This document shows, one piece after another, positions 1-11,255 of a stretch of DNA of 64,000 bases. Position 1 is the first letter of the stretch, and every line of letters begins with the position of its first letter. The stretch is from Acidobacteriota bacterium. GTDB lineage: Bacteria > Acidobacteriota > Terriglobia > Acidiferrales > UBA7541. Under the pieces are notes generated by a model. The model had not been told where the DNA came from and made no database searches. It saw nothing but the letters and a program-made list of their open reading frames with translations. The stretch spans positions 16,925-80,924 of the forward strand of contig JABDGF010000004.1 of NCBI GenBank assembly GCA_013286165.1. The letters run 5' to 3'. The position numbers and the translations under genes were made by a program.

Positions 1-1
1 G

Positions 2-325
2 GTCGCGAAGAAATCGAACGACGACGCGTTCAAGCTTTTCAAGAAGGCGGTTGAGAACTGCAAGCCGGCGCTGGAAGTGAAGACCCGCCGCGTCGGCGGC
101 GCGAACTATCAGGTTCCCGTCGAAGTGAACCCTTTCCGCAAGCAGTCGCTCGCGATTCACTGGCTGGTGCTGTATTCCCGCACCCGCAGTGGCCGCTCGA
201 TGACCGACAAGTTGGCTGAAGAAATTTTGGACGCTGCGAATGGACGTGGCGGCGCCGTGAAAAAGAAGGAGGACGTGCACCGCATGGCGGAGGCTAACAA
301 AGCTTTCGCGCATTATCGCTGGTAA
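2..325 (+). CDS. rpsG: 30S ribosomal protein S7, 3' part
   Basis: This is the C-terminal 107 residues of S7, a primary 16S rRNA binding protein that nucleates the 30S head. The frame is open to the left edge of the window, so the start lies outside it; S7 is usually about 156 residues, so roughly 50 are missing. Recognisable S7 sequence includes [22 protein letters not shown] and the tail [13 protein letters not shown]. fusA follows 18 bp downstream, the classic str-operon order rpsG-fusA-tuf. Confidence 0.97.
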   Translation, partial: VAKKSNDDAFKLFKKAVENCKPALEVKTRRVGGANYQVPVEVNPFRKQSLAIHWLVLYSRTRSGRSMTDKLAEEILDAANGRGGAVKKKEDVHRMAEANKAFAHYRW

Positions 326-343
326 GCACGGGCCTAGGGACAC

Positions 344-2614
344 ATGCCACGTCAGGTACAACTCGATCAGACCCGTAACATCGGGATCATGGCTCACATC
401 GACGCCGGTAAGACCACGTCGACCGAGCGCATCCTGTTCTATACGGGTGTGACCTACAAGATCGGCGAAGTTCATGAAGGCACGACGGTCATGGACTGGA
501 TGGAGCAAGAGCGCGAGCGCGGCATAACGATTACGTCCGCCGCGACGACGGCTTCCTGGACACGCTACGGAAAGAAGTACCGCATCAACATTATCGATAC
601 GCCGGGCCACGTGGACTTCACGGTAGAAGTCGAACGCTCGTTGCGTGTGCTGGACGGCGCGGTGGCGATTTTCGACGCCGTCGCCGGCGTGCAGCCGCAA
701 TCGGAAACTGTTTGGCGCCAGGCGGACAAGTACCGCGTGCCGCGCATCGCGTTCATCAACAAGATGGACCGCATCGGCGCGGACTTCGATCACTCGATTC
801 GCACGATTCGCCAACGTCTCGGTGCGCATCCCGTGCCGCTGCAATTCCCGATCGGCCGCGAAGATAATTTCATCGGCGTCGTGGACTTCCTCGAAGAGCG
901 CGCCATCATCTGGAAAGACGAAACGCTTGGCGCGGAATACGAAACCGTCGCGCTCGAGAAGCTTTGGGATGCGGCGTATCTCGCGGAGCATCCGGAAGTT
1001 GAAAAGGCCGTGAAAGCTTCGGGCCTGACACAAGAATTCTACAAAGAGCACCACGACAAGGTCGTGGAATACATCGCCGAACATGATGACGCCATCATGG
1101 GTAAATACCTCGAACAGCACAAAATCGAGGCGGCCGAGCTGCGCGCATCGCTGCGCAAGTCGACGATCGCGCTGAAGCTGGTTCCGGTTCTAGCGGGCTC
1201 CGCGTTTAAGAACAAGGGCTTGCAGCCGCTGCTCGACGCTGTGATCGATTTCTTGCCCGCGCCGATCGACGTTCCTCCGGTGGAGGGTCAGGATCCGAAC
1301 GGCAGCGAAACGCTGGTCCGCAAGGTTTCGGACGACGAGCCGTTTTCGGCGCTGGCGTTCAAGATCATGACCGACCCGTTCGTCGGCCACGTGACTTACA
1401 TTCGCGTTTACTCCGGCGTGTTGAAGGCCGGACAGAACGTGTACAACTCGACGCGCAAGACGCGCGAGCGCATTGGCCGCCTGCTCCGCATGCACGCCAA
1501 CAAGCGCGAAGAAATCGACACGATCGAAGCGGGCGACATTGCCGCGTGCGTTGGTCTTAAGAACGTAACGACCGGCGACACGCTGTGCGATGAAGACAAG
1601 CCCATCACGCTGGAGAACATTGACTTCCCGGCGCCTGTGATTCAGGTGGCGATTGAGCCGAAGACCAAAGCCGACCAGGAAAAGATGGGTGTCGCGCTGG
1701 GCAAGCTTGGGCAGGAAGACCCGACGTTCCGCATGCACACCGATGCGGAAACGAATCAGACCCTCATCTCGGGAATGGGCGAGCTGCACCTGGAAATCAT
1801 TGTCGATCGCATGATGCGCGAATTTGGGGTGCAGGCGAACGTCGGCCGTCCGCAAGTCGCGTACCGTGAAACGGTACTGAAGGAAGCGGAAGGCGAAGGT
1901 AAATACATCAAGCAGACCGGCGGACGCGGACAGTATGGCCACGCGGTGATCAAGCTGTTGCCGCTGCCGCAGTCGGCGCATGACGACATGCATGAATTGT
2001 CGGAAGAAGAACTCGCCGACCTCGCGAAAAACATTAGCGGCGGTAAGCCCGGCAAATTCAGCTTCGACAAAGAGCATCGGCTGCTTTTCATCGACAAGAT
2101 CATCGGCGGTTCTGTACCTCGCGAATTCATCAAGCCGATCGAAGAAGGCATTCGCGAAGCGATGGAGACCGGCATTCTGGCGGGCTACGAAATGGTGGAC
2201 GCGGCGGTCGTGCTGACCGACGGTAGCTATCACGACGTGGACAGCTCGGAAATGGCGTTCAAAATCGCGGGCTCGATGGCTTTTAAGGATGCTTGCAAAA
2301 AGGCCAATCCAAAGCTGCTCGAACCGATCATGCGAGTGGAAGTTGTGGTGCCGGAAGATTACATGGGCACCGTGATTGCGGACTTGAACTCCCGCCGCGG
2401 CCAGATGCAAGGCCGTGAGTCGCGCGGCGGCACGGAAATTATCAACGTGCTGGTTCCGCTCTCGACCATGTTCGGCTACGCGACGGAAATCCGAAGCCGC
2501 ACGCAGGGTCGCGGCAGCTTCACGATGCACTTCTCGCATTACGAGCAGGCGCCGAACAACATTTCGGACGAAATCATCAAGGGTAAGAACGGCGGCGCGC
2601 CTGGCAAGAAGTAG
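344..2614 (+). CDS. fusA: Elongation factor G
   Basis: This is the translocation GTPase that moves tRNA and mRNA through the ribosome. The G1 loop AHIDAGKT is at residues 17-24, and the G3 DTPGHVDF and G4 NKMD motifs are intact. At 756 residues it is about 50 longer than usual. Most of the excess is an acidic, helical-looking insertion in domain IV at about residues 542-577, rich in Glu and Asp ([13 protein letters not shown]), between GQYGHAVI and the conserved [12 protein letters not shown]. The start ATG follows rpsG by 18 bp, and tuf starts 62 bp after the stop. The family assignment is certain. What the insertion does is unknown. Confidence 0.98.
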   Translation: MPRQVQLDQTRNIGIMAHIDAGKTTSTERILFYTGVTYKIGEVHEGTTVMDWMEQERERGITITSAATTASWTRYGKKYRINIIDTPGHVDFTVEVERSLRVLDGAVAIFDAVAGVQPQSETVWRQADKYRVPRIAFINKMDRIGADFDHSIRTIRQRLGAHPVPLQFPIGREDNFIGVVDFLEERAIIWKDETLGAEYETVALEKLWDAAYLAEHPEVEKAVKASGLTQEFYKEHHDKVVEYIAEHDDAIMGKYLEQHKIEAAELRASLRKSTIALKLVPVLAGSAFKNKGLQPLLDAVIDFLPAPIDVPPVEGQDPNGSETLVRKVSDDEPFSALAFKIMTDPFVGHVTYIRVYSGVLKAGQNVYNSTRKTRERIGRLLRMHANKREEIDTIEAGDIAACVGLKNVTTGDTLCDEDKPITLENIDFPAPVIQVAIEPKTKADQEKMGVALGKLGQEDPTFRMHTDAETNQTLISGMGELHLEIIVDRMMREFGVQANVGRPQVAYRETVLKEAEGEGKYIKQTGGRGQYGHAVIKLLPLPQSAHDDMHELSEEELADLAKNISGGKPGKFSFDKEHRLLFIDKIIGGSVPREFIKPIEEGIREAMETGILAGYEMVDAAVVLTDGSYHDVDSSEMAFKIAGSMAFKDACKKANPKLLEPIMRVEVVVPEDYMGTVIADLNSRRGQMQGRESRGGTEIINVLVPLSTMFGYATEIRSRTQGRGSFTMHFSHYEQAPNNISDEIIKGKNGGAPGKK

Positions 2615-2676
2615 GCCGCGCTTCCCGAAAAGCTTAGCAACACAACCGGATTGAATTGAGGAGCTGAGAGAGAAAA

Positions 2677-3864
<1,188 letters not shown>

Positions 3865-3867
3865 CCT

Positions 3868-4203
3868 ATGGCAAACGGCGAAAAAATTCGAATTCGTTTG
3901 AAAGCATACGACCACCGCATTCTCGATCAATCGACTCGCGAGATTGTGGACACCGCAAAACGCACCGGCGCGGATGTGGCTGGCCCGATTCCTCTGCCGA
4001 CGGTGATCAACCGCTGGACCGTGCTGCGCTCGCCGCACGTCGATAAGAAGTCCCGCGAGCAGTTTGAAATGCGCACGCACAAGCGCTTGATCGACATTCT
4101 GGAGCCGACGCCGGATACGGTGGACGCGCTGATGAAACTCGATCTTCCGCCGGGCGTGGACGTTGAGATCAAGGCGTTTGGCCGCGAGCACGCAGCGAAG
4201 TAA
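3868..4203 (+). CDS. rpsJ: 30S ribosomal protein S10
   Basis: S10 is part of the 30S head and in many bacteria also the NusE antitermination factor. The conserved [13 protein letters not shown] is near the N-terminus, and [17 protein letters not shown] is also present. The 111 residues are slightly longer than the usual 102 or so, with a short C-terminal tail. The ATG lies 3 bp after the tuf stop, which links the str and S10 clusters into one unit. Confidence 0.97.
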   Translation: MANGEKIRIRLKAYDHRILDQSTREIVDTAKRTGADVAGPIPLPTVINRWTVLRSPHVDKKSREQFEMRTHKRLIDILEPTPDTVDALMKLDLPPGVDVEIKAFGREHAAK

Positions 4204-4270
4204 CCGGCCGCACTAGCAGGGCGCAGCCGTTTCGAACCGGCCGCGACTTACGAAGGAAAGAGCGAACGAA

Positions 4271-4912
4271 ATGGCAGTTAACGGAATTCTCGGCATCAAG
4301 CTCGGCATGACTCAAGTCTTCGCGGAAGACGGCACGGCGGTACCGTGCACCGTGTTGCAGGCCGGCCCGTGTGTGGTGGTTCAGCGCCGCACGAAAGATA
4401 AGGACGGCTACGACGCGGTTCAGCTCGGTCTTGTCGAATTCATCAAGCCCCAGCGCGTGAATAAGGCTCGCACCGGCCACTTCAAGAAGTCGAATGTGGC
4501 ACCGATGCGCTACCTGCGCGAAGTGCGGATCGAAGATTCGAAGGACGAATCGAAGTCCGGCGACCGCGTGCTGGTGGACAACTTCAAGATCGGCGAGTGG
4601 GTCGATGTCACCGGCGTCAGCAAAGGTAAGGGCTTTCAGGGCGGCGTGAAGCGCTGGCATTTCCGCGGCGGCGACGCGAGCCATGGCTCGATGTTCCACC
4701 GTGCACCGGGCGGCATTGGCGCCAGCTCTTTCCCGTCGCGCGTGTGGAAGGGGCAGCATTTTCCCGGACATATGGGCAACGAGCAGAAGACCGTGCAGAA
4801 GCTGAAAGTCGTAAAGATCGACTCCGATGAAAATTTGCTGCTGGTTCGCGGTGCGGTTCCTGGCCCGTCCGGCGCGTACATTCTGATTCGCAGAGCCAAG
4901 AAAGCGAAGTAG
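4271..4912 (+). CDS. rplC: 50S ribosomal protein L3
   Basis: L3 is an early 50S assembly protein near the peptidyl transferase centre. NGILGIKLGMTQVF opens the protein, and the W-finger region (GGDASHGSMFHRAPGGIGASS, GQHFPGHMGNE) is intact. The length of 213 is normal. The ATG is preceded by GAAGGAAAG. The 67-bp gap before it contains CCGGCCGC twice. Confidence 0.98.
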   Translation: MAVNGILGIKLGMTQVFAEDGTAVPCTVLQAGPCVVVQRRTKDKDGYDAVQLGLVEFIKPQRVNKARTGHFKKSNVAPMRYLREVRIEDSKDESKSGDRVLVDNFKIGEWVDVTGVSKGKGFQGGVKRWHFRGGDASHGSMFHRAPGGIGASSFPSRVWKGQHFPGHMGNEQKTVQKLKVVKIDSDENLLLVRGAVPGPSGAYILIRRAKKAK

Positions 4913-4954
4913 CAGGATTCCGAGGCCTTCGGGCCCGCATAAGAGAAGACGACG

Positions 4955-5749
4955 ATGCCAGTAGTTGACGTAAAAAATCTCGCAGGAAAAACGGTTGGCC
5001 AAGTTGAACTGGCCGACGACGTGTTCGGCGTAACGCCCAACCAGCACCTGCTGCACGAAGCTGTGCGGCACCATCTGGCGGGAAAGCGTTCCGGCACGCA
5101 CAAGACGAAAGACAAGAGCGAAGTTTCCGGCTCGGGCAAAAAACTCTGGAAGCAGAAGGGCACGGGCCGCGCGCGTGTGGGCTCGATCCGGTCGCCTCTC
5201 TGGCGCCACGGCGGCACGGTTCACGGACCGGTTCCGCGCAAGTACGACTATGCGCTGCCGAAGAAGATGGTGTTGGGCGCGCTGCGTTCGGCGCTGTCTG
5301 CCAAGCTTGCCGAGCAGAAGCTGACGATTCTGGATAGCTGGAAGCTCGACACGCACAAGACCAAGCCGTTTGCCGATGCGCTGGGCAAGCTGCACAAAGA
5401 AACGCGAACGTTCCTTTTGGTGGAATCGGGCAACAACGAGAACCTCGAACGCGCTAGCCGCAACATTGACGGCGTGACGTTGGTTCCGGCGTCGGGCCTT
5501 GACGCGTACGACTTGCTCCGCCATGAGCAGCTGTTGCTCTCACGCGAAGCAGTGGCGAAATTGAGCCGCGCGCTTTCGGCGACCAAGCCTGAAGTTCCGG
5601 TGCAGATCGAAGCGGCTCCGGCGACGAAGCCTGCGGCAGAAACGAAGGCCGCAAAAGCTCCGGCGAAGAAAGCGGCTGCTCCGAAAGCGGCAAAGAAGCC
5701 GGCGGCGAAGAAGGACGAAAAGTCCAAGCCCAAAGCGAAGAAGGGTTAA
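4955..5749 (+). CDS. rplD: 50S ribosomal protein L4 with Ala/Lys-rich tail
   Basis: L4 binds 23S rRNA and lines the exit tunnel; in enterobacteria it also represses the S10 operon. The globular body (KQKGTGRARVGSIRSPLWRHGG) is typical. The protein has 264 residues against a usual 205 or so. The excess is a low-complexity C-terminal tail from about residue 215, made almost entirely of Ala, Lys and Pro and resembling histone H1. rplW starts 3 bp after the stop. Confidence 0.97.
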   Translation: MPVVDVKNLAGKTVGQVELADDVFGVTPNQHLLHEAVRHHLAGKRSGTHKTKDKSEVSGSGKKLWKQKGTGRARVGSIRSPLWRHGGTVHGPVPRKYDYALPKKMVLGALRSALSAKLAEQKLTILDSWKLDTHKTKPFADALGKLHKETRTFLLVESGNNENLERASRNIDGVTLVPASGLDAYDLLRHEQLLLSREAVAKLSRALSATKPEVPVQIEAAPATKPAAETKAAKAPAKKAAAPKAAKKPAAKKDEKSKPKAKKG

Positions 5750-5752
5750 GCG

Positions 5753-6049
5753 ATGGATTCCAAGGTATTCAACATCATCCGGCGCCCGATCATCACTGAG
5801 AAGGGACTCGGCGTGAAGGAAACGCAGCACACGGTGGTCTTCGAAGTTTCGAAGGATGCCACCAAGACCCAGATCCGCGAAGCCGTTCAACGCGTCTTCA
5901 AGGTGAAGGTCGATCACGTCCGCACGGCGATTTTTCACGGCAAGATGCGCCGTAGAGGGCGTTCCGAAGGCTTTCGCAGCGATTGGAAGAAAGCATACGT
6001 TCGCCTGGCCAAGGGCGAAAAGATGATCGAATACGCCGAGAACATGTAG
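5753..6049 (+). CDS. rplW: 50S ribosomal protein L23
   Basis: L23 sits at the exit of the polypeptide tunnel and docks trigger factor and SRP. The 98 residues match the family, with IIRRPIITEKG at the N-terminus and VDHVRTAIFHGKMRRRGR as the rRNA-binding loop. It lies immediately downstream of rplD. The gene for its docking partner, trigger factor, is also in this window (56312-57619). Confidence 0.97.
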   Translation: MDSKVFNIIRRPIITEKGLGVKETQHTVVFEVSKDATKTQIREAVQRVFKVKVDHVRTAIFHGKMRRRGRSEGFRSDWKKAYVRLAKGEKMIEYAENM

Positions 6050-6108
6050 TTGGCGGCATTACCCGGGCCCGCTTGGCCGGCAGCAAGCACAAGCAAGAGG
6101 CAATCTAG

Positions 6109-6927
6109 ATGGCACTGAAAACTTTTAAGCCGTACACACCGTCGCGTCGCTTTTTGACGATGCTCGATAAGAGCGAGATCACCAAGCAAACGCCGGAAAA
6201 GTCCCTGACCGAGTCGCAGAAGCGAACCGGTGGACGCAACTCGCACGGCGAAGTCACCAGCTGGCACCGTGGCGGCGGCCACGCGCAGAAGTACCGCGTG
6301 ATCGATTTCCGCCGCGATAAGACTGGAATTCCCGCGAAGGTTGCGGCGATCGAATACGATCCGAACCGTTCGGCGCGCATCGCGCTGTTGCACTACGCCG
6401 ATGGCGAGAAGCGCTACATCCTGCAGCCGGTGGGCCTCGAAGTTGGCATGACCGTGCAGAACGGACCGGCGGCTGAAATTATGCCGGGCAATGCGCTGCC
6501 GATTTCCGCGATTCCTCCAGGCACGATGATTCACAACCTTGAGCTGTATCCCGGTAAGGGCGGCCAAGTGGTGCGTTCGGCGGGCGGCGCGGCGCAGTTG
6601 ATGAGTAAAGAAGGCGACATCGCGCTGGTGAAGCTGCCTTCGGGCGAAGTTCGCAAGTTCAGCGTCGGTTGCATGGCTTCGATCGGCCAACTCGGCAACC
6701 TCGACCACGAAAACGTCACCTACGGAAAGGCCGGCCGCACGCGTTGGCACGGCAAGCGTCCGACGGTTCGCGGCGTGGCGATGAACCCGGTGGACCATCC
6801 GCACGGGGGTGGTGAAGGCCGCGTGAAGGGTAACCATCCGCAGACTCCGTGGGGCTTCCCCACGCTTGGCGCGAAGACGCGGAAGAAGCGCCGCAGCGAC
6901 AGCGTAATCGTCGAACGGCGGAAGTAA
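6109..6927 (+). CDS. rplB: 50S ribosomal protein L2
   Basis: L2 is a 23S rRNA binding protein needed for subunit association and peptidyl transferase activity. The 272 residues are of standard length. [14 protein letters not shown], with the functionally important His, is present near the C-terminus, as is [19 protein letters not shown]. Unusually, rpsS does not follow directly: a small basic gene lies in between. Confidence 0.98.
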   Translation: MALKTFKPYTPSRRFLTMLDKSEITKQTPEKSLTESQKRTGGRNSHGEVTSWHRGGGHAQKYRVIDFRRDKTGIPAKVAAIEYDPNRSARIALLHYADGEKRYILQPVGLEVGMTVQNGPAAEIMPGNALPISAIPPGTMIHNLELYPGKGGQVVRSAGGAAQLMSKEGDIALVKLPSGEVRKFSVGCMASIGQLGNLDHENVTYGKAGRTRWHGKRPTVRGVAMNPVDHPHGGGEGRVKGNHPQTPWGFPTLGAKTRKKRRSDSVIVERRK

Positions 6928-7004
6928 GCGGTAGAGCTTGTACGGCAGCAAAGCACGAGAAGTGTACGGACCCGGCGCGGGGGAAAAATGGGGAGTCAGA
7001 AACT

Positions 7005-7349
7005 ATGACAGCAGCCCGTTCGTCTCGTCGTCGTACAAGCCGGCGTGCATCTCGCACTCGCAAGCCGGCAGCGCGCAGAGCAGCAAAAACGGCAGTGCGC
7101 CGTGCAGTGAAGCCGGCCGCGAAAGCGGCGGTGAAAGTGAAGGCGACGGCGAAAGCAGCCGCGCCGCAGGTGCAGTTCAGGTTGTGCCGGTCGGGATGGG
7201 CTGTGATTGTGGAAACGCAGCCGAATGCGCAGGGGACGCGGTTTGTATGTCCTTTCTGCCCGATGTCGCACCGGGTATCCGGACCGGTGAGAGGATTTAA
7301 GAGAGTTCGCCGCGCGCAGTGGATGAAGCTGCGCCGAGTGGAAGGATAA
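7005..7349 (+). CDS. Small basic Cys/His protein inserted between rplB and rpsS
   Basis: I do not recognise this 114-residue protein. Residues 1-53 are almost only Ala, Arg, Lys, Ser and Thr, and resemble a histone H1 tail. Residues 57-114 look folded, with Cys61, Cys82, Cys85 and His89 (VCPFCPMSH) as a possible zinc knuckle, then a basic C-terminus with two Trp. The ATG at 7005 was chosen because the longer reading frame would overlap rplB by about 80 bp. rpsS starts 8 bp after the stop, so it is almost certainly cotranscribed. Its place suggests a ribosome-associated or RNA-binding role, which is inference. Confidence 0.75.
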   Translation: MTAARSSRRRTSRRASRTRKPAARRAAKTAVRRAVKPAAKAAVKVKATAKAAAPQVQFRLCRSGWAVIVETQPNAQGTRFVCPFCPMSHRVSGPVRGFKRVRRAQWMKLRRVEG

Positions 7350-7357
7350 GGAACAAG

Positions 7358-7687
7358 ATGCCGCGTTCGCTGAAAAAGGGACCGTTTATCGACGACCACC
7401 TCCGCAAGAAGGTGGAAGGCATGAACACCCGCAACGAAAAGAAAGTGGTGAAGACCTGGTCGCGCCGTTCGACGATTCTGCCGGACATGATCGGCCACAC
7501 CATCGCCGTTCATAACGGGAAGAAGTTCATCCCGGTGTACATCACCGAGCAGATGATCGGACACAAGCTGGGCGAATTCGCGCCGACGCGCACGTTCAAA
7601 GGCCACGCGGTGAAAGCGGCCCTGGAACGTGCGGCAGCGGCGGCTCCGGCGGGCGGAGCGGCACCGGCTCCGGCGGCGAAGTCGTAA
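7358..7687 (+). CDS. rpsS: 30S ribosomal protein S19
   Basis: S19 binds the 30S head with S13. The start [15 protein letters not shown] fixes the ATG at 7358; an earlier in-frame ATG at 7319 would add residues not seen in S19. The core ([25 protein letters not shown]) is typical. At 109 residues it is about 17 longer than usual because of an Ala/Pro/Gly-rich C-terminal tail. Confidence 0.97.
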   Translation: MPRSLKKGPFIDDHLRKKVEGMNTRNEKKVVKTWSRRSTILPDMIGHTIAVHNGKKFIPVYITEQMIGHKLGEFAPTRTFKGHAVKAALERAAAAAPAGGAAPAPAAKS

Positions 7688-7712
7688 CGGATTGAAGGAA
7701 GAGGAAGAGACG

Positions 7713-8228
7713 ATGGCAGAGGCAACAACAGCGGCACCACAACTGGGCGGAACGGCGAAGTTGCGCTACGCGCGCGTGTCACCGCAGAAGGCGCGCCTGG
7801 TGGTCGATCTGATCCGCGGCAAGCGCGCCGAAGATGCGCTGCAGACTTTGCGCTTCACGAAGAAGCGCGTGGCGAAAGATGTGGAGAAGACACTCCGCAG
7901 CGCGATCGCAAACGCCGAGCGCAAGGCGGAAGATGCGGGTGAAACGCTCGACGTGGATGAACTCTACGTCACCACCTGCTACGTAAACGAAGGTCCGCGC
8001 TGGAAGCGCATGCGTCCGGCTCCGATGGGCCGCGGCTTCCGCTACCAGAAGCGTACTTCGCACATCATCGTGGAAGTGGCCGAGCATCACCGCGCAGTTT
8101 CACAGCGCGTGGAAGCGGCGGCGACGGAAGCCCGAGAATCGAAGGGCGTGAAGGGCGCGGTCCGCAAGGCGCGCAAGGCCCTGGATCAACAACGGAATAA
8201 GCAAGGCCAACCGAAAAAGAAGAAGTAG
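7713..8228 (+). CDS. rplV: 50S ribosomal protein L22
   Basis: L22 contributes the beta-hairpin that lines the nascent-chain tunnel. The core runs from KLRYARVSPQKARLVVDLIRG to MGRGFRYQKRTSHIIVEV. The ATG at 7713 is preceded by GAAGAGGAAGAGACG, a good ribosome binding site; a longer frame from 7629 would run inside rpsS. The 171 residues exceed the usual 110-120 because of an N-terminal Ala/Thr leader and a basic C-terminal tail of about 45 residues. Confidence 0.96.
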   Translation: MAEATTAAPQLGGTAKLRYARVSPQKARLVVDLIRGKRAEDALQTLRFTKKRVAKDVEKTLRSAIANAERKAEDAGETLDVDELYVTTCYVNEGPRWKRMRPAPMGRGFRYQKRTSHIIVEVAEHHRAVSQRVEAAATEARESKGVKGAVRKARKALDQQRNKQGQPKKKK

Positions 8229-8243
8229 GAGCGGGAGGACAGT

Positions 8244-8915
8244 TTGGGCCAGAAAACACATCCATACGGTTTTCGCCTCGGCTACAACAAGGGCTGGAAG
8301 TCGCGGTGGTTTGCGAAGAAAGACTACGCGGATCTTCTGCACGAGGACGTTCAGCTCCGCAAGGTGCTGAAGGAAAAGCTGAAGTCGGCGGGCATCAGCG
8401 GCATTGACGTGGAACGCGCCGCGAACAAGCTCGTGATCCGGATCTACACCGCGCGCCCGGGCATCATCATCGGCCGCAAGGGTTCGGAAATCGACAAGCT
8501 GAAGCAGGACGTTCAGAAGCGCACCAAGCGCGAAGTGCACATCGACATTCAGGAAGTGCACCGTCCCGAGCTCGACGCTCAGCTGGTGGCTGAATCGATT
8601 GCGCTGCAGCTGGAAAAGCGCGTGGCATTCCGCCGCGCGATGCGCAAGAGCGTGGATTCGGCGCTGCGCTTCGGCTGCAAGGGCATCAAGGTTCGCGTTG
8701 CCGGCCGTTTGAACGGCGCGGAAATCGCGCGCAAAGAGTGGTACCTGCAGGGACGCCTGCCTTTGCAGACGCTCCGCGCGGACATCGACTTCGGCACCGC
8801 CGAAGCGAACACCACCTACGGCGTGATCGGCGTGAAGTGCTGGATCTATCAGGGCGAGAAGATTCCGCAACGTTCCAAAGCAAAGCAGCAACCGAAAGAA
8901 CAAGCGCAAGCGTAA
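8244..8915 (+). CDS. rpsC: 30S ribosomal protein S3
   Basis: S3 lies at the mRNA entry site and contributes to helicase activity. The start is TTG at 8244, just after a strong GGGAGGA Shine-Dalgarno, and gives the expected [13 protein letters not shown]. The KH domain has the GxxG loop IIGRKGSEI. The 223 residues are of normal length, with a short Gln/Lys-rich tail. Confidence 0.97.
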   Translation: MGQKTHPYGFRLGYNKGWKSRWFAKKDYADLLHEDVQLRKVLKEKLKSAGISGIDVERAANKLVIRIYTARPGIIIGRKGSEIDKLKQDVQKRTKREVHIDIQEVHRPELDAQLVAESIALQLEKRVAFRRAMRKSVDSALRFGCKGIKVRVAGRLNGAEIARKEWYLQGRLPLQTLRADIDFGTAEANTTYGVIGVKCWIYQGEKIPQRSKAKQQPKEQAQA

Positions 8916-8933
8916 GGACACGGACAAGCAACT

Positions 8934-9350
8934 ATGTTGATGCCGAAAAAAGTTAAGTACCGCAAGCAACAGCGCGGGCGCCGCACCGGCAAGGCATGGC
9001 GCGGCGGTGCGCTGGCGTTTGGCGAGTACGGACTGAAGGCTCTCGAACCGGCCTGGATTACGGACCGGCAGATCGAAGCCTCGCGCGTCGCGATTTCGCG
9101 GTTCATCAAGCGCGGCGGAAAATTGTGGATTCGCATTTTTCCGGACAAGCCGTACACCAAGAAGCCGGCCGAGACTCGTATGGGTAAGGGCAAAGGTCCC
9201 CCGGAGAAATGGGTGGCCGTAGTGAAGCCCGGACGCGTGATGTTTGAAATGGCCGGCGTCGATCTCGCGACGGCTACTGAGGCAATGAAGCTGGCGTCGC
9301 ACAAGCTGCCGATCAGGACGAAATTCGTCAGCCGTGCGGAGGAACTGTAA
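8934..9350 (+). CDS. rplP: 50S ribosomal protein L16
   Basis: L16 helps position A-site tRNA on the 50S. The protein begins [16 protein letters not shown], as in the family, which supports the ATG at 8934 rather than the second ATG at 8940. [20 protein letters not shown] is the conserved core. The length is 138. The stop TAA overlaps the rpmC ATG by one base (TAATG), so translation is probably coupled. Confidence 0.98.
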   Translation: MLMPKKVKYRKQQRGRRTGKAWRGGALAFGEYGLKALEPAWITDRQIEASRVAISRFIKRGGKLWIRIFPDKPYTKKPAETRMGKGKGPPEKWVAVVKPGRVMFEMAGVDLATATEAMKLASHKLPIRTKFVSRAEEL

Positions 9351-9571
9351 TGGCGGAACGGAAGAAGAAGACGGGACAACTCGAGAAGCTCCGCGATCTG
9401 AACGCGAACGAGCTCGAAGTACGCCAGAGCGAGCTCGCCGAGCAGATCTTCCGCCTCCGGTTCCAGCTTTCGACCGGCCAGTCCGAAGGCCTCACGAAAC
9501 TCAGAGAAGCCAAGAAAGACATGGCACGCGTGAAGACGCTTCAGCGTGAGAACGAATTGAGGAAGGCGTAA
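9350..9571 (+). CDS. rpmC: 50S ribosomal protein L29
   Basis: L29 is a helical protein near the tunnel exit, adjacent to L23. The 73 residues include the family signature LAEQIFRLRFQLSTGQ. It overlaps rplP at its start and rpsQ at its end by one base each (TAATG both times), forming a coupled rplP-rpmC-rpsQ block. Confidence 0.97.
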   Translation: MAERKKKTGQLEKLRDLNANELEVRQSELAEQIFRLRFQLSTGQSEGLTKLREAKKDMARVKTLQRENELRKA

Positions 9572-9867
9572 TGGAAAACGAACAAGCCGTCGCGAATCAG
9601 GAAGTAAAAGAGCGCGGCGTCCGGCAGGAACTCACGGGCGTCGTCACCAGCACCAAGATGGCCAAGACCATCGTGGTGAAGGTGACGCGGACGGTGCAGC
9701 ATCCTCTGTATCAACGAGTGGTGCGGCACGCTAAGAAATACTACGCGCACGACGAAACCGGCGAAGCCAAGCTCGGCGACACGGTGACCATCGTTTCGAC
9801 GCGCCCGCTTTCGAAGTTGAAGCGGTGGCGTTTGCACGGCGTCTTGCAGCGTTCAACGCGCGCGTAA
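9571..9867 (+). CDS. rpsQ: 30S ribosomal protein S17
   Basis: S17 is a primary 16S rRNA binding OB-fold protein. The core (LTGVVTSTKMAKTIVVKVTR, then HDETGEAKLGDTVTIVSTRPLSKLKRW) is typical. The 98 residues include a short acidic N-terminal leader. A 68-bp gap separates it from rplN. Confidence 0.97.
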   Translation: MENEQAVANQEVKERGVRQELTGVVTSTKMAKTIVVKVTRTVQHPLYQRVVRHAKKYYAHDETGEAKLGDTVTIVSTRPLSKLKRWRLHGVLQRSTRA

Positions 9868-9935
9868 TTCTGCGCGGTCTCGGGCGTTCGGTTGAGTGAC
9901 GCCGGGCGCGGTGGTTGGAATAGGGGAGCAAGCAA

Positions 9936-10304
9936 ATGGTTCAGATGAGAACGTGGCTGACGGTGGCCGATAATTCCGGCGCTCGCCAGCTCACCTGCAT
10001 CCTGCCCGTTGGCGGCGATGCAGGTCTTACGGCCAGTCTCGGCGATGTGATCACCGCGGCTGTGAAAGAAGCGGCGCCGGATTCGCAGGTGAAGAAGGGC
10101 AAAGTGGTGAAGGCCGTTGTGGTTCGCGTGCGCAAAGAACAGCGCCGCAAAGACGGCACCTACATCCGCTTTGACGACAACGCCGCCGTATTGATCAACG
10201 ATGCGAACGAGCCGGTGGGCACGCGCGTTTTCGGGCCGGTGGCTCGCGAACTGCGCGACAAGAAGTTCACCAAGATCATCTCGCTCGCGCCGGAAGTGTG
10301 GTAA
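9936..10304 (+). CDS. rplN: 50S ribosomal protein L14
   Basis: L14 sits at the subunit interface and also binds RsfS. It has the normal 122 residues. It begins [19 protein letters not shown] (family: MIQ-x-x-T-x-L-x-VADNSGA) and ends [24 protein letters not shown] precedes the ATG. Confidence 0.98.
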   Translation: MVQMRTWLTVADNSGARQLTCILPVGGDAGLTASLGDVITAAVKEAAPDSQVKKGKVVKAVVVRVRKEQRRKDGTYIRFDDNAAVLINDANEPVGTRVFGPVARELRDKKFTKIISLAPEVW

Positions 10305-10310
10305 CCGACG

Positions 10311-10658
10311 ATGCCGAAACCAGCGATTAAGCCAAATCCGATCAGCGTCCGCCATGGCGACCAGGTGAAGGTGATTTCCGGCCGCGCCAAGGGCCGCACC
10401 GGCAAAGTGCTCTCGGTGAATATCGACAAGCACACCGTCACCGTCGAGCACGCGAACATGATGAAGAAGCACACGCGCCCGAATCCTGCGAAGAACATCA
10501 AGGGCGGCATTCTGGAAAAAGAAGGTCCGATTCACGTTTCAAACGTGATGCTGATTTGCCCGGGCTGCGGCAAGCCGACGCGCGCCGGACACACGCATCT
10601 GCCCGATGGCCGCAAGGTGCGAAGCTGCCGGCACTGCAAAGCAACGTTTGAAAGCTAG
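10311..10658 (+). CDS. rplX: 50S ribosomal protein L24, zinc-ribbon form
   Basis: L24 is an assembly initiator protein with a KOW domain ([22 protein letters not shown]). The C-terminal part has a complete four-Cys ribbon, Cys83 and Cys86 with Cys106 and Cys109 (CPGC...CRHC), so this is the C+ paralog type. The 115 residues fit. It begins 6 bp after rplN. Confidence 0.97.
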   Translation: MPKPAIKPNPISVRHGDQVKVISGRAKGRTGKVLSVNIDKHTVTVEHANMMKKHTRPNPAKNIKGGILEKEGPIHVSNVMLICPGCGKPTRAGHTHLPDGRKVRSCRHCKATFES

Positions 10659-10685
10659 TTTTTAGAGGCGAAGAGAGACTCGAAA

Positions 10686-11240
10686 ATGATTACGCGTTTG
10701 CATGAAAAATACCGGAAAGAAGCGGTTCCCGCTCTCGCGAAGAAGTTCAATCTGACGAATTCGATGGCGATCCCGAAGATCAAGAAGATCACCTTGAATA
10801 TCGGAATGGGCGAGGCGAGCGCGAACGTGAAGCTGCTCGACACGGCAGCCGCGGAACTGGGCCAGATTACCGGGCAGAAGCCGGTGATCACACGCGCGAA
10901 GAAGTCGATCGCGAACTTTAAGATCCGCCAGGGCATGCCCATCGGTTGCATGGTCACGCTGCGCGGCGAACGGATGTACGAATTTCTCGACCGGTTTGCG
11001 TCGATCGTGCTGCCGCGCGTCCGCGACTTCAAGGGCTTGCCGCCGAATTCGTTCGACGGCCGTGGCAACTACACGATCGGCCTGAAAGACCAGCTCGTGT
11101 TTCCGGAAATCGACTACACGCGCGTGGACAAGATCAAGGGCATGAACATCACCATCACGACTTCCGCCCGCAACGACGAAGAAGGCCGCGAGCTGCTCAA
11201 GCTGCTCGGCGTCCCGTTCCGCGTTCAGGAAAAGAGTTAA
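10686..11240 (+). CDS. rplE: 50S ribosomal protein L5
   Basis: L5 forms part of the 5S rRNA particle and bridge B1b. The 184 residues include [12 protein letters not shown], the conserved [26 protein letters not shown] and the C-terminal [16 protein letters not shown]. It has normal length and sits in the usual spc-operon position. Confidence 0.98.
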   Translation: MITRLHEKYRKEAVPALAKKFNLTNSMAIPKIKKITLNIGMGEASANVKLLDTAAAELGQITGQKPVITRAKKSIANFKIRQGMPIGCMVTLRGERMYEFLDRFASIVLPRVRDFKGLPPNSFDGRGNYTIGLKDQLVFPEIDYTRVDKIKGMNITITTSARNDEEGRELLKLLGVPFRVQEKS

Positions 11241-11255
11241 GGAGAGTTTTAATAC

